Shown in pieces: positions 1-11,048 of a stretch of DNA of 64,000 bases. A program made the position numbers and the translations under genes. How positions within the stretch are numbered: the first letter of the stretch is position 1; every line of letters begins with the position of its first letter. The stretch comes from Enoplolaimus lenunculus (taxonomy: Eukaryota; Nematoda; Enoplea; Enoplida; Thoracostomopsidae): assembly GCA_030248215.1 (NCBI GenBank), contig JASANG010003629.1:338700-402699 (forward strand), written 5' to 3'. Below the pieces are notes generated by a model, which saw nothing but the letters and a program-made list of their open reading frames with translations, ran no database searches and was not told the DNA's origin.

Positions 1-97
1 AAAGTTTTCAGCCTTGCTTATAACTCATTGAAAACCCTTAAGTGCCCGACTTGAAAAAATTTTTCCCAACCCTAGCAAGGCGAGCTGGCTACGGTCT
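1..97. mobile_element. Partial copy of the CCGTAGCC element (family D)
   Basis: The left window edge cuts this repeat. It reads AAAGTTTTCAGCCTTGCTTATAA at the edge region, then CTAGCAAGGCGAGCTGGCTACG. The same words recur in at least a dozen copies further right, for example 16752-16920 and 49468-49624. It lies in an NMNAT intron. Confidence 0.6.
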
Positions 98-1026
98 TGT
101 AAAGCGGTAAATAAAATTTCAAGGTTTAAATTTTATGGTTGAATTCCATATTTCGTCAGCAAGGAAGTGTGTATTTACATAGCTAAGGTTATTGTGAAAT
201 TTTATTTTTTGTATTATGGTGTAATTGTAGAAAATAAATCACTTTATCGTGCTCGCACCGAAGAAAATTCGGTCAAACTGAGTGTACACTAACACACAAT
301 GCACTGTTATACTTTGCAATGAAGAGTCATGGGTCACTGTATTGATATTGGTGTAACTGTATTGTTGGCAGGATTTGTATTGATTTAATTATTTTGCACT
401 AACAAACCAGTTTTTTGGGACGTGCAACCTGACAAATCTGTTTAGGGCATACTTAATGTGAATGTTTTCGTTTATAATGTCAAGGTATCGCGACAAGGTT
501 GTTTTATTAGCATGTGGCTCATATAATCCTCCAACAAACATGCACCTCAGGATGTTCGGTATGTTTTGTACTCTTTGTAAAAAATGATGCGATACGTGAT
601 GTCGGCCTATTCAAACCATTCGCCACGTAAGCAAAAATCATTGTAGCCCGAATGGTTGTCATGTAATTTTTACAATACCCAGACTCGGAATATTCAAGCT
701 GAAACCGGAAGAGGAAATTTTCCGTGGCAATAAAGCAGATTACCAAACCAGGTGTATTTCTAGGGAACAGTAACGTTAACTAATTTTCGTTCTTTGTATG
801 TAAAAAGCCTTTGCTACGAATGTCTTTCATTTAAACTAACGTGTAGTCATCGCATTGCCTATTTAAATCGCGATTCTGCTAAATTGTGTTGAGACTAAAT
901 ATATGTATGCATGTCATTTTTAAGTCCTATGCGTATATGCAACTGTAATGTGTGCCATAGTTTCTGTAAAGCTCAGTGTTTCTGCATGCTGCATCATGTT
1001 AATTAACATATTTACTTTGATTTCAG
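98..1026. other. NMNAT intron sequence
   Basis: AT-rich sequence without a supported gene. I looked for the N-terminal NMNAT exon (glycine-rich start, then F-x-P-x-x-x-x-H) on the + strand and did not find it, so that exon probably lies before position 1. The intron ends in TTTGATTTCAG at 1026. Confidence 0.6.
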
Positions 1027-3649
1027 AACGAGCACGAGACTATTTGATAAAATTTTGCAATAAGGAGGTCATAGATGGCATAATTTCACCTGCGAGTGAT
1101 GGGTATCAAAAAATGGTGTCAAAGGTGATGTCTTTGCTATGTTAGTTTTGATAGTTGTGGTAGCAACAGGTTTGGTTTTGGTGTTTGTTGATTTCTTGGT
1201 CAGAGTCAAGTCATGTATAAAAGTAAGTTATGTATGGTCATTATGCTCGTCTAAAACCTATATGTGTTTATTTGAGCCGTGGATAATAGTCGTTGCCAGG
1301 TAAATATATACATATATATTATATATTTTCTTTTGTTTAAGAAATTAGCCACAGCTGCGCATCGCATTCGAATGGTAGCATTGGCTGTAGAATCGTCCAC
1401 GTGGATTAGGTTGGAATGCTGTCACATAGTTTATTTTCTTCGGGTTATTATTCGGTTTCAAAGTGTTTTGCTTATTACTTCTTCTTAATTCGATGACGAC
1501 AAGTAATGCACTGAGTTTTAAAATTCATGCATGCCGATGAAAAACTGAACAATCGCATACTTGAGTAGCCTGCAGTTGTGCAAGATTTAAAATCTTTTTA
1601 TTATGTTTTTTACAATGCAGTGCTGTCTTTTTATTAAAACTTCGTTAGTAATCAAATTCAAAAGTGAGAAACAGGAGATTAGATATTAATTTTTAATGAT
1701 TGTTTTAAACTACTTAATGTTTTGTGTAATACCTAGAGTTGAACCGTGGGAAAGTAATCAGCTACACTGGAGCAGAACAGTCAACGTTTTAAGGCACCAT
1801 CGTCAAATAATCAGTGAACAAGGTGCGAACAAACTGAATTTGCAGCAAAATAGTATCGACAACTCCGGTAGGTTCTTTGCGATTGTGTTCACTAACAACG
1901 GAAACGAGTCTGTCCGTTTTAAAAACAAAGGAAGTGTGTCTATACGTATTAAATATGTCAGGTTATTCAAATCCACAACCCTTAATTATTCGTAACTTGT
2001 GATAATATGCCATATTCCATCCACTCGCAGTGAAACAACAGAACTTTACTGAGTGAAATTCATTATTGTGATATTAGATATCGGACGCACAAACGCGGTT
2101 TAATTCAAAAGGGACGTAGAATTAGTAAATTTTATTTAGCATAAAAATTACTGAAATTAAATACGCAGTGTGGAACTTTATGCTAATTTTGAAATGAATA
2201 ATTAACGTTTATACGTACTAAGCGCTGTTTCCGTTGTGTTGTTACCTTAATTGCAATTTTAGATTTCTCAAGGTCATTGTAAAAAATAACAAGATCAGTT
2301 CGCTTGTTTCACTGTAAGTAAATTTGCTATGAGTCCTTGTTTTTACAGACGGTGAAGCTGAACCTGAAAAATCTCCGCGTTTGATGTTGCTCTGTGGTTC
2401 TGATTTCATGAAAACATTCAACACGCCAAATTTGTGGGATCCGCAGGATGTATGTGTATGTATATATATGTAGCGGTTGAATGATGTTTTTTATGAAAGT
2501 TTATCTAAATGAAAAAAATCAGTTATATGATTGTTGTTTTATGATTATTCACGTTTTAACTGCTATGTTAAGTATTTTGCATGTATAGTTGTTTCTACAC
2601 GGTTTTACTTAGAACGATGCATAATATACTGCAAGTAAAGTTCTTATCAGCGAATCACCGTGACTCAAACAAAAATGTAACCGGACACCGATAGAAGTGA
2701 ACCGAATAAATACCTTTGTGAAGTGTTGAGGTAAGGTCAACGGAAAATTTTCGTTGAGGAAGGGCTGACGAGTATTGGTTATTACTCGGCTATGACACAT
2801 TTTGTGGCGCGGCCGAACTTTGCCTTGCCAACGGCGCATAACACTGTAGAATGTTGCGCAGATTATTAAGCTTGTGTTATAGATTGAAGAAATTCTGCGC
2901 GATTATGGTATTGTCGTAATATGCAGACATGGTACTGATGCAAAACAGCTGATCTATGACTCGGATCTACTTTCCAAATACGAAGTACGTGATTTAGCGT
3001 TTGTTGAAGAACACAGCTGTTGTTACAAGCTTCTTTATGTCTGTGTAGTGGGGTTCCATCATTCCTCCGTCGCCTTCCGCTTAAAATTTCAATTTTTGTT
3101 AACCAACGATCAGAGAACAATATTGTTCAATGGCTAAGTTTTAGTTTAGAATATAATTTGTGAGCCATATACAGAAAGACCCTTTTTACTTTCCGCTGTC
3201 AGTTATAGCTGTGTATTCATTTTGCACTGTGTCTGTTTCAGAACAATATATATGTTGTTACCGAATGGGTAACAAATGATATCAGTTCAACTAAAATACG
3301 GTATGTGTGCATTTTCGGTAAACCACTCTGTTGAATATTTCAGGCCAGTGGTGTGTTAATATTCTTATTTGCATTTTATAAAATTCTTGTGATGAATGCT
3401 TATATCCAAAAAATACGTACAATATATTTCTCCGTTACAGCCTTAGCATAATTGCGATTTTTTTTCACTGTGAATATATTATATATAGTAAGTCATATTT
3501 ATAAGGCGACTCTTTAAATTTTCAGAGACGCTATCGAAAGAGGCGAAAGCATTCGGTATTTGGTTCCAGACAGTGTTGTGGCGTACATTGCTCATCACAA
3601 ATTGTATCACCTTTCGGGCAACACCGAATCACCGAACCAATCATTGTAA
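1027..3649 (+). CDS. NMNAT: NMN/NaMN adenylyltransferase (NMNAT), 5' end outside window
   Basis: NMNAT joins NMN or NaMN to the AMP of ATP, the last step of NAD synthesis. Seven exons join in phase: 1027-1124, 1342-1409, 1737-1867, 2349-2449, 2883-2984, 3242-3300, 3526-3649 (TAA 3647). All introns are GT-AG. About 226 residues are visible of the 280-300 usual for animal enzymes. Recognisable blocks are DGIISPASDGY, the AHRIRMV helix, STWIRVEPWES, VLRHHRQII, LLCGSDFMKTF, NLWDPQD, DYGIVVICRHGTD, and the C-terminal ISSTKIR motif that binds the ATP phosphates, followed by SIRYLVPD. The glycine-rich start with the catalytic histidine is missing because it lies upstream. The loop between exons 3 and 4 is short, with no obvious basic nuclear signal or cysteine pair, so the isoform and compartment cannot be assigned. 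Seen: motifs, order and splice phases. Known: family function. Confidence 0.95.
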
Positions 3650-3839
3650 GAAGTCGACTTGTACTACCCTTGATAGATTTTGTAAACCGTCTTAAACTAC
3701 ATCTTACTGTTATTGGAGCAAGTTACAAAGCTATCAAGCGCCGTTTGCAGCGAGTTTTGACTATTTGACTACCGCGTGTCCAGGGCGTAGCCCGTATTTT
3801 TGTGCGACTCAATTACTTTCAACAGTGCTCATCTTTACA

Positions 3840-3960
3840 TGCTATATCCGGTTAATATCCGGTTCCGGTAAAAAATTCAGTATCCGGTTAATATCCGGTT
3901 CCGGTAAAAAATTCAGTATCCGGTTCTGGTACCCGGTAATTTCCGGGGATTTTTGGCATC
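3840..3960. repeat. Short tandem repeat of CCGGTTCCGG type
   Basis: A unit of about 37 bp (ATATCCGGTTCCGGTAAAAA then TTCAGTATCCGGTTA) occurs twice, followed by a shortened third unit. The same GGTTCCGG/GGCTCCGG words make up the ends and cores of elements at 6305-6605, 9205-9583, 15250-15330 and 55840-56160. Confidence 0.7.
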
Positions 3961-4150
3961 TTTTTTAGTAAGTGACGCAAGAAAGAATTAATATCGAAGT
4001 TTTCTAGACCGCAACCCACCTCTTTCCAAATCTCCGGCTACCTGTTTCGGGCGTTATGTGAATTTCTGAGTAAGTTTAGTTTGTGGCAAGCCATTTTACT
4101 AAACCAAGTAAAAAATACCGTTTAGAGAGAAGACTAAATATTATTTTGGT

Positions 4151-4163
4151 GTTTCACTTTCAG
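4151..4163 (+). promoter_or_regulatory. Strong 3' splice acceptor 40 bp before an ATG
   Basis: GTTTCACTTTCAG ends at 4163 and the leader then runs 39 bases to ATG at 4203. It may be the acceptor of a 5' UTR intron. It may also be a spliced-leader acceptor, since tunicates and several other phyla trans-splice. The sequence alone cannot separate these. Confidence 0.45.
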
Positions 4164-4202
4164 CAAAATTTTTGGAAATTCTTGCAAAATACGTTGTGAA
4201 GC

Positions 4203-7200
4203 ATGGCTCATAAGTATTTATTGGGAAGCAACGCAACTAATTTGCAGACGCATCATGTGTGAGTACTTAGCAAAAACGAATGAAAAAATATTATAATTTG
4301 GGCTGTATATGCGTAGTATGTAAATAATGCATTTTATATTACTAAATTGTTTTTCTGCTCTTACTAGCTCTGTGTGTTTACATGTGCAACTACCTTATAT
4401 ATTCCATTTTATGCATGATGTGGTTTAGAGTGGTGCTATACTTGTAGTGCAGGGCCGAGCGACACCGCAAGTCAACAACTTTTGTTTACAAATTGATATG
4501 CTGTGCCATGAGGAAATACGGACGTCATCAAAAGTATAGCGCCACCATTATGTTTGCACACTGTAGCCGATTGACTTCTGAATTCATGAGTTTTGTATTT
4601 TCCGCATTCCCAGTTTACAGGTGATATATTTGCAATTTCGTCTCGCACTGCTGGAATGAAAATTAAACAGATCTGATCGGAGTATAGAAATGGTATGTCC
4701 AATGTCAGTATAACATTGTACGTAAACTCAAAGCTCGCTGGACAACCTACGTTTAAGCAGTACAAGCAATAATATGTCTTTAGATATCGAAGTCTTATGT
4801 ACTGCATATGAAAAATACAGTCCGACCTTCATCCATGCTCGAGTACACTTTTACTATGAATGATACCCACATTTTAGTTGCTTATAACGCGTAACACAAA
4901 AAACTAAAGGTTTTCATTTTAAGAAAATATAACAGCTTTAAATCATTATATATTAGCATTAGTAATTGAATTTTTTAGTGAAATTTTTGTAATATAGTTT
5001 TGCGTTTATTTTGTTTAGTTCAGGGTTATAGATAGCTGTTTGTTTGAAATCTGTGTATTGATATGTTAAATACAGTTTTCAGTATCAGTTAAGGATTGGT
5101 AACGGACTAATTGCAGAATATTGACCGCCAAAACGTATTTTGGACATCGTTATTGCATGAAAAAAATCATCGTTTATAATTGGTGTAATTTGCAAATTTA
5201 TGTTAGCGGGATACTTGATAAGTTGGTCTATGTTGACGCCTGTGCATATCATGCCAGTGCGGCGAGGGAGTGTGGTTTGTATAATAGTCTAGCGTATGCA
5301 GAGTAATAGCGTGTGTTATGAAACTTTTAATTGTTATATTCTAGTGTTGTAAATTTTGCAATGACTTTGATTTTTCATTCCTTAATTACAAACTTAAAAT
5401 TGTATTTAAAACAACCGAATACATAACGAAGAAATTTTATTATCATCCATCGTTCATAAATTTTTAAATTAGTATGAAAATGCGCAGATTTCTGAGCTAC
5501 AAGTCTAATCTTTAATTACTGATGTGTTTTGAATTTTCTATATTAATGTTGACATTAACCGTTGATCCGTGTTTTATGTATAATATATTTTCATATTTGC
5601 CTCATAGTTTTTTTACATATATTAACCAATGGCATGATCTCTGACTTGCTCAACACCGATAGCTTTCAATTTCTACGTGTTTTGTGATATATTTACTTTT
5701 TTGTGATATTTTTGTTTTAACCCGTTTAATTTTGTTCTGCGAGGACGGTCGACGTATTCACTGTATGAATTTAAACTTTAATTTTATTTAAACAGATTCT
5801 ACACGCCACGCACATATTGCAGCTTTTAAATAAATATTTCCACAACATATCGAACCCACAGTGGTCGGTCCTGGTCCTCGGTTATATAATAATATATAGT
5901 TGTTGTATTGGAAACATGGTTCATAGGCTGTGCCAATTCAACAACTTTAATCTGTCGTATGCGACTCGCGTTTTGACAACCTGTTAATATGTATATTACT
6001 GGGATGATTAAACCTTTTTATTTGTAACGTGAATGGAGTGAATTAGATATCAATGGCATGGTTTTAGTTAAACATTAGCTAGACTGTATAGTAGTAATTG
6101 TACTCAAAGATTTTATTCGTTTATTGTTGACGTACTTCTTCATTTACACGGCCATAGCTTTCTGATTAAATCACATTGTACAAATAGTTGCCCCTATCGT
6201 ATCAATTAATGTTCTATTACTGCAGTGACCCGAATAAAAAGGGCTCTCGTTTGGAGTCCCAGTTAATAAGTCCGTAATCTCAGATAGCCCTCATATAACC
6301 AGGGTACAGTGGAGGTCTGGCTCCGGCAGAAAATCGGGCTCCGGTAAAGTTTTTGCTGCAGGTTCCGGCAATTTTGGTAGCAAAATTTTGCAAAATTTAT
6401 CTGTGAACACGTTTCGTTTTACTTTTGTCGCAATTTTCAGGAAATAATTTCCTAAAATTCGCAGATAATTAGCGTAAAACCAAACAAATTAACAAAATAT
6501 TGCAGATATTGACAAAAATTAACTAGCTAACCACCATCGTTTACTACCTAATTTCGCCTCACCTCCGGCTCCGGCAAGTTCTGTTGACCTCCGGCTTCGG
6601 TATTTTTCAACACCGTTTGCACCATGCATATAACTCGACGCTGCAAGAAAAGGTTGGTAAAATTAACTCTTTCCGAAATAGGCTTTCTCCGGACTACACA
6701 AACATTCAAATTCGACTCACTGAGCGAATCAGTGAGTCGAATATGACACTGGGAGAGCGAATTTTGACTCAGTTTATGTAGTCCGGAAAGCCCATTTCGG
6801 ATAAAGTCAATTTAACTCCCGATTTTTTGCATTGTATAGAATCCATAATGTCAATGGCCCATGTTACTTTTAGGGATGTCTGGTTTCTGGTGTGTCTCTA
6901 AAAGAGTAGACTTTACATTCTGGATTACATTTTTCGCTTAGGCTTAGGAATACGTTTTTGCAACGCTTAGGCTTAGGAATACGTTTTTGCAACGCTTTAG
7001 GCTTAGGCTTAAGAACACGCTTAATCTACTGTTACGGCCCTAAAAGTAGCATTAGCCATATGAATTATACCTAATTGTACTGCATACATGACTCCAGCAC
7101 CATATAAAGTTGAGTTCGAAACTTTAAAACATACAATAAGTTTTGAAGTGCATTCCTAAGTATAGCCTTGCATGGCCCTTCTTGCATTATCGCTCAAGCA

Positions 7201-8896
7201 AGCTTTTGATAAAAGACAAATAAACGTTTAATTCAACAGATAGTTGCAATAAAAATCTTCCTGTCCGCAAAATAATTTCACGAAACTATCTGTTTCAGTG
7301 CTGGCGGATTATTACAACGCCATGGTACGTCAGTTGAGATCACAAACTACACAATTCTTCCTCAAATCATAAAGCGTGTGTCGTTTCATCGAGACGAACC
7401 ATCCACTTCTTTTCATATGGCTCGTTCGCAGAATTGTTCAATGAAATATGACCCAAAACAATTTAAGTTAAACCGATCAACCGAGAAACAAAACGATGAA
7501 AATGCTGAACACCGCAGTGATGAAACCGTTAATATAACCGACGATCCAGTTTCATCAAACCCTGGCACCATTAAAATGCATCAGTTGCTGGACAACAAAA
7601 TGTCATTCGCCAACGACGAATATAACCCCTCAGCATTCAATCAACTTGGTCAAACGACCGGACGAGGTAGTTAGTTTACGAATACAACTTGTTGGTGAAA
7701 TAAATTAACCAGATTTCTTCTAAAAAATAAACCAAAATACCGTTTAGAAATTTTGACTTTAAGCTTTGCAAGTTCTAAAATTAATATGATTCGTGCATAC
7801 AGTAGCAGCTTTAAAAAGGTGCAAGAAACTCGCGGAACAAATTATACTGCCGTGATAATCAGTGTAGTAAAATTTAATTAAATAATTATTCATTCAACGC
7901 TAATGATAGGAACTTAAGAAATCAGATCTGTGGCATAAAGTTCCAACAGGCAAATCGGCATCCACGAGAAATACCTAACCAGAATTGTTCACCGTGACTT
8001 AAGATATTATGGTTAAGCATAACAGAGCTCATTTGTCTCTTGCAAACTTTCCCAGCACATATGCGCACGCTACGGTTTAGGAAATGGCTTTACTAATGTC
8101 TAAACACGTATCCTTTAAACGTGACGTTAAACTGTAGGTACACTGCAAAAAATGGTGAGTTCAATTGTCCCCTTCGAAATAGGCTCAACGGGACAACACA
8201 AACTCAGTCAAAATGCGACTCCGCCAGAGTCAAATTCTACACACTGAGTCGAATTTGACTCTTTCGGAGTCGAATTTTACTGTTTGTGTATTCGCGTAGA
8301 CGCTGTTTCGGAGAGAGTCAATTTGACTCACCAATTTATTTGCAGTGTACAAAAGTTGTTCACTCTTATAAGATAAAAACAAATTCGTCAGGCTAAGTTC
8401 TTTACGTAAGCTTGTGTCTCAACCTAAGCCTTAGCTGTGATCGGAGGAAGTTTACAAGAGTATGTCAGTGTCAACAGGTAAATTTTCAGTCGATCATTCC
8501 TCCAGAATCACTAATACGAAACAAGAAGGTGAGAAAAAACCGAGTATAGTTGATTACGTATCGTTACCAAGAGGTACGGTTATTATGCGGTACAGCGAAA
8601 GGTATCATCGACCAGCGGCGACCAAGCCAGATACAAGCGAGCTTACTGGTTCAAACACTCCGACAACAACTCGACAAATGAAGGTTAAACCGGATCATCC
8701 GTCGGCCAACTGTCAATCAAACTCTTTCGATAGGATCGGCTTGCTTGTGCCGAAACGAATTCCTAAATCGTTAACGTTTGACAGCGTGCCGAAACGAAAG
8801 TTTGACGTTTCACTGAAGAAGCTATTTTTCGGAGCCAAACGCCAATCTTGTAGATTTCAATTGGGACAACTGACGAAGACAGTGAAGAAAATATAG
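4203..8896 (+). CDS. Unrecognised four-exon protein, about 298 residues
   Basis: Exons 4203-4258, 5117-5182, 7299-7666 and 8490-8896 join in phase with GT-AG introns (897 nt, stop 8894). An alternative acceptor for exon 4 at 8477 is also in phase and adds four codons. The start is the first ATG (GAAGCATGG) after the acceptor at 4163. Residues 1-75 look compact: GSNATNLQTHH, TYFGHRYCMKK, a Cys-Ala-Gly-Gly turn and NYTILPQIIKRV. The rest (about 80-298) is polar, rich in Ser, Thr, Asn and Gln and probably disordered. It ends in a strongly basic tail (FDVSLKKLFFGAKRQSC, TKTVKKI). There is no signal peptide, membrane segment or family signature I know. It follows NMNAT in the same direction. Exon phasing makes a real gene likely; function is unknown. 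Confidence 0.65.
4259..5116. other. Intron 1 of the unrecognised + strand gene
   Basis: It opens with GTGAGTAC and closes with CTAATTGCAG. It is AT-rich, and nothing else in it can be supported. Confidence 0.5.
6220..6305. mobile_element. Fragment of the GACCCGAATAA element (family E)
   Basis: GCAGTGACCCGAATAAAAAG marks one end. The body is much shorter than the copies of roughly 380-440 bp at 38901 and 61641. Confidence 0.5.
6305..6605. mobile_element. GGCTCCGGC-type element
   Basis: Ends carry inverted GGCTCCGGC words around an AT-rich core containing TTCGTTTTACTTTTGTCGC. A close relative lies at 55840-56160 with the same core words and order, which shows a dispersed element. Confidence 0.6.
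6639..6836. mobile_element. GAGTC palindromic MITE (family F)
   Basis: This is a near-complete palindrome. The left arm GGTTGGTAAAATTAACTC pairs with the right arm around GTCAATTTAACTCCCG, and the centre is a self-complementary run of ACTCACTGAGCGAATCAGTG. It belongs with 8141-8347, 29823-29981 and 62293-62439. Confidence 0.75.
6856..7058. mobile_element. Family B MITE with CTTAGG hexamers
   Basis: It starts GGCCCATGTTACTTTTAGGG and ends TAAAAGTAGCATTAGCC. The inside has ACGTTTTTGCAACGC twice and two short CTTAGG runs. The orientation is opposite to 58059-58241. Confidence 0.8.
7667..8489. other. Intron 3 of the unrecognised + strand gene
   Basis: It holds a TA-flanked palindromic MITE at 8141-8347. 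The rest is AT-rich without a visible feature. Confidence 0.5.
8141..8347. mobile_element. GAGTC palindromic MITE with TA target duplication (family F)
   Basis: The ends CACTGCAAAAAATGG and ATTTATTTGCAGTG are inverted repeats. The element is flanked by TA on both sides (8139-8140, 8348-8349), as in Tc1/mariner-type insertions. The interior is a palindrome built on GACTC/GAGTC. Confidence 0.8.
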
Positions 8897-8970
8897 TTGC
8901 AAGCAGGATTGCAGCCAGTTCAGCGTGCTATACGGTCAAAACATTTAGAGGGGTCACCAGGAGATTTGGA

Positions 8971-8976
8971 ATTAAA
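8971..8976 (+). promoter_or_regulatory. Possible poly(A) signal ATTAAA
   Basis: ATTAAA lies 75 bp after the stop of the unrecognised gene. It is the commonest variant signal, but a six-base match in AT-rich DNA is weak evidence. Confidence 0.35.
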
Positions 8977-9075
8977 GGCTATATATTTTCAATGAGACCC
9001 GTCGTTTATCATGGATAAGCGTTCTCCCCCACATTGGCTACGAATCCATTAACGAGAACAGTTTACAGGGTAGTA

Positions 9076-9787
9076 TCTCAAGAGTGAATGATGCATACAT
9101 CAACGAGAGTATGCAATTGGATGTATTCTGTGTAGAAAAGAACGTACCTGGCCGGCACGCGCTGCCTTTTTGGCCTACAACCCGTTATTTAGAGGGGGTA
9201 CAACCAGGCTGCAACCGGAATTCCGGTTCCGGTGCCGGCATTTTTTCACCTTCCGGTTCCGGTAAATGTTTACCGGATTTAAAAATTCCGGTGTTATTAT
9301 TTGGCCGTTTTATTAACTTCGCTAATTTTTAAGAATCTCTTTTGAAAGCCACTTGTACTCAGAATATAAGCCATTGATAATGGATTTCACTGCAGTCGAC
9401 GACGAAAATCTAAAATGCAACAAATAAAATAAATACCTATGTTCGACTAAGGTTGTTTCACAAATAATAGAGCAAAAAATACGATTAAAATGAAATTTTT
9501 GTTGAAATGCATTTTTCACTTTCCGGTTCCGGTAAAATTTTCAAATTCCGGTTCCGGTAAATTGTAATCGCGGTTGCACCCTGGGTACAACCTGTGCGAA
9601 CCATAGCACTTTAAGTATATCCAGCATCAAAAGTGTTCCGTTTATAGTTTATTTTATGGTTATTGCATATGACAGCGACCCCCCTAAATAAGGGGAAGGG
9701 TCGGTCAAAAATGCCAACGCCAGGTGGTACATTCTGAACCATGTGGAACCACCAATGTTGCATACTCTTTATCATACACTCTTGGTA
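9076..9787. mobile_element. CAAGAGTG element (family H) split by another insertion
   Basis: The ends CTCAAGAGTGAATGATGCAT and its inverse TCATACACTCTTGG frame a body with GTACCTGGCCGGCACGCG and a GGGGGTAC stretch. Relatives are at 21770-22085 and 31252-31533. This copy is interrupted at 9205-9583 by a hAT-like element. Confidence 0.7.
9205..9583. mobile_element. hAT-like MITE with GGTACAAC target duplication
   Basis: It begins CAGGCTGCAACCGG and ends CGGTTGCACCCTG. Both sides carry the 8-bp duplication GGTACAAC (9197-9204 and 9584-9591). CAGG/CCTG ends with an 8-bp duplication are typical of hAT. GGTTCCGG repeats lie inside both ends. Confidence 0.9.
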
Positions 9788-9897
9788 AAGCATCATACGA
9801 GCAAAAATCCTATATGTTTCGCAAATATCTCAATTTGACCATAAAACTATGATAATAAAATCGTATAGCATCTCAATGTAGTTTCGTTGTACTTTTG

Positions 9898-10070
9898 AGC
9901 CAATGTCAAGAACCGGGGCGGCACAGTATTATAAGCTTATTCCTAAACCTAAGCGTAAGAATGAGTTTAGTCGTAAGCCTAAGCCTAAGCCAAGCAAAAA
10001 AATAAGTAATGCTTACGCATATTCTATTCTAGTCCAACAGAAAAACGTTCCGCTCCTGATACATGGGCCT
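9898..10070. mobile_element. Family A MITE with CCTAAG hexamers
   Basis: CCAATGTCAAGAACCGGGGC opens the copy and CTGATACATGGGCC closes it. The interior has TATTATAAGC, CCTAAGCGTAAGAATGAG, a CCTAAGCCTAAGCC run and AGTCCAACAGAAAAACGTTC. These modules recur in the same order in all family A copies. Confidence 0.8.
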
Positions 10071-10155
10071 ACCTTTGCTTAAAATTTGTTTTGTTTGATA
10101 GTTTGAGGCAGTCACTAAAATACGTCACATTTCTTTGAAATTGGAGCTTTAAGCA

Positions 10156-10431
10156 TTAAGCCCTATTTACACGTGCAAGGTTTTGCTGCGAGAACTTGCA
10201 ATTGCAACTTGCACTTTCCAGTTTTGTCAAAATCCCGTTCGAGAAACTTGCAACTACAAATAATTCATTAAAAATTATAGCTAGGAATTAAGTGTACATG
10301 TGTGACCAATCATGCACGTTCACTGAATTTATCGCAGCCGTTTTCTGATTGGCTAATGAAAAAATGCAAGTTCGGCTCGCAGACGCAAATTTTACCATCA
10401 AAAACTTTCACGTGTGAACAGGGCTTAAAGC
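10156..10431. mobile_element. Foldback element with TGCAAG words (family G)
   Basis: The ends TTAAGCCCTATTTACACGTG and ACGTGTGAACAGGGCTTAA are inverted repeats. The arms are rich in AACTTGCA/TGCAAGTT. Relatives: 12806-13093 and 28440-28702. Confidence 0.8.
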
Positions 10432-10931
10432 TGCTAGGATTAACAAATCATTTTTACTGTCAGACTTCAAGATCCTAAATTTCCGATACGTAAACATCTC
10501 TTTTAATCTCACGAATATGTTGCAGTTCATCGTATTCTATATACTTGAAAACCTAATATACTACATCTTTGTGTACTGCGTAAAACGTTTCAGAAATTAA
10601 ATATATTTTCGTTTCAGCAATCATTGAGCGAACAACAATCTATTATTCATACAACATTTACACGAAGTTATACCCTTCCAAATGATATCCTGGCTGAATG
10701 CTTATTCTAATCAGCACATTTGCTTTTATATCAATCTTCTAATATGCTCGTAATCATCGTTTATCGAGCAAAAAGCAATCGGGTATGTTCGATACGTTCA
10801 TTTGCAATTTTTTACATGAGGTTCTACCTTTCCGAAATAAAATACTGTCTGCATCATTGTTCGCAAGCGCATCTGTATAATTCAAGCTCGAACGCGCCAT
10901 ACACGTATTTTGGGCAACTTTCCTGCATTAC

Positions 10932-10937
10932 TTTATT
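10932..10937 (-). promoter_or_regulatory. Poly(A) signal of the latrophilin gene
   Basis: AATAAA on the - strand, 112 bp after the stop codon at 11049, within AAATATTGTAAATAAAGTAA. Its position suits the 3' end of the receptor transcript. Confidence 0.55.
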
Positions 10938-11048
10938 TACAATATTTTTTAAAACAAACGTAATAATTGTTCTGTGATAACAAATTTGTACGCAGATTGT
11001 TGTGTATTCGCTAACTGTTGCGTATGGCAACAAAGCCGGCTGACTAGT

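Larger units (their letters stand above)
3650..4202. other. Spacer between NMNAT and the next + strand gene
   Basis: This 553 bp gap holds NMNAT 3' UTR, a CCGGTTCCGG-type repeat at 3840-3960, and the 5' leader of the next gene. No AATAAA was seen in the first 200 bases after the NMNAT stop. Confidence 0.5.
5183..7298. other. Intron 2 of the unrecognised + strand gene
   Basis: From GTGTAATT to CTGTTTCAG. It contains a fragment of the GACCCGAATAA element (6220-6305), a GGCTCCGGC element (6305-6605), a GAGTC palindrome (6639-6836) and a family B element (6856-7058). The 5190-6200 part shows no feature I can support. Confidence 0.5.
8897..11048. other. Convergent intergenic region
   Basis: It lies between the 3' ends of the + strand gene and the - strand latrophilin. 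It holds an ATTAAA signal, a nested transposon pair (9076-9787), a family A element (9898-10070), a foldback (10156-10431) and the latrophilin poly(A) signal at 10932. Confidence 0.6.

Noticed and set aside
2609-3120. - strand frames of 76 and 84 codons
   Set aside because: They are antisense to NMNAT exons and introns. The + strand matches NMNAT motifs in phase.
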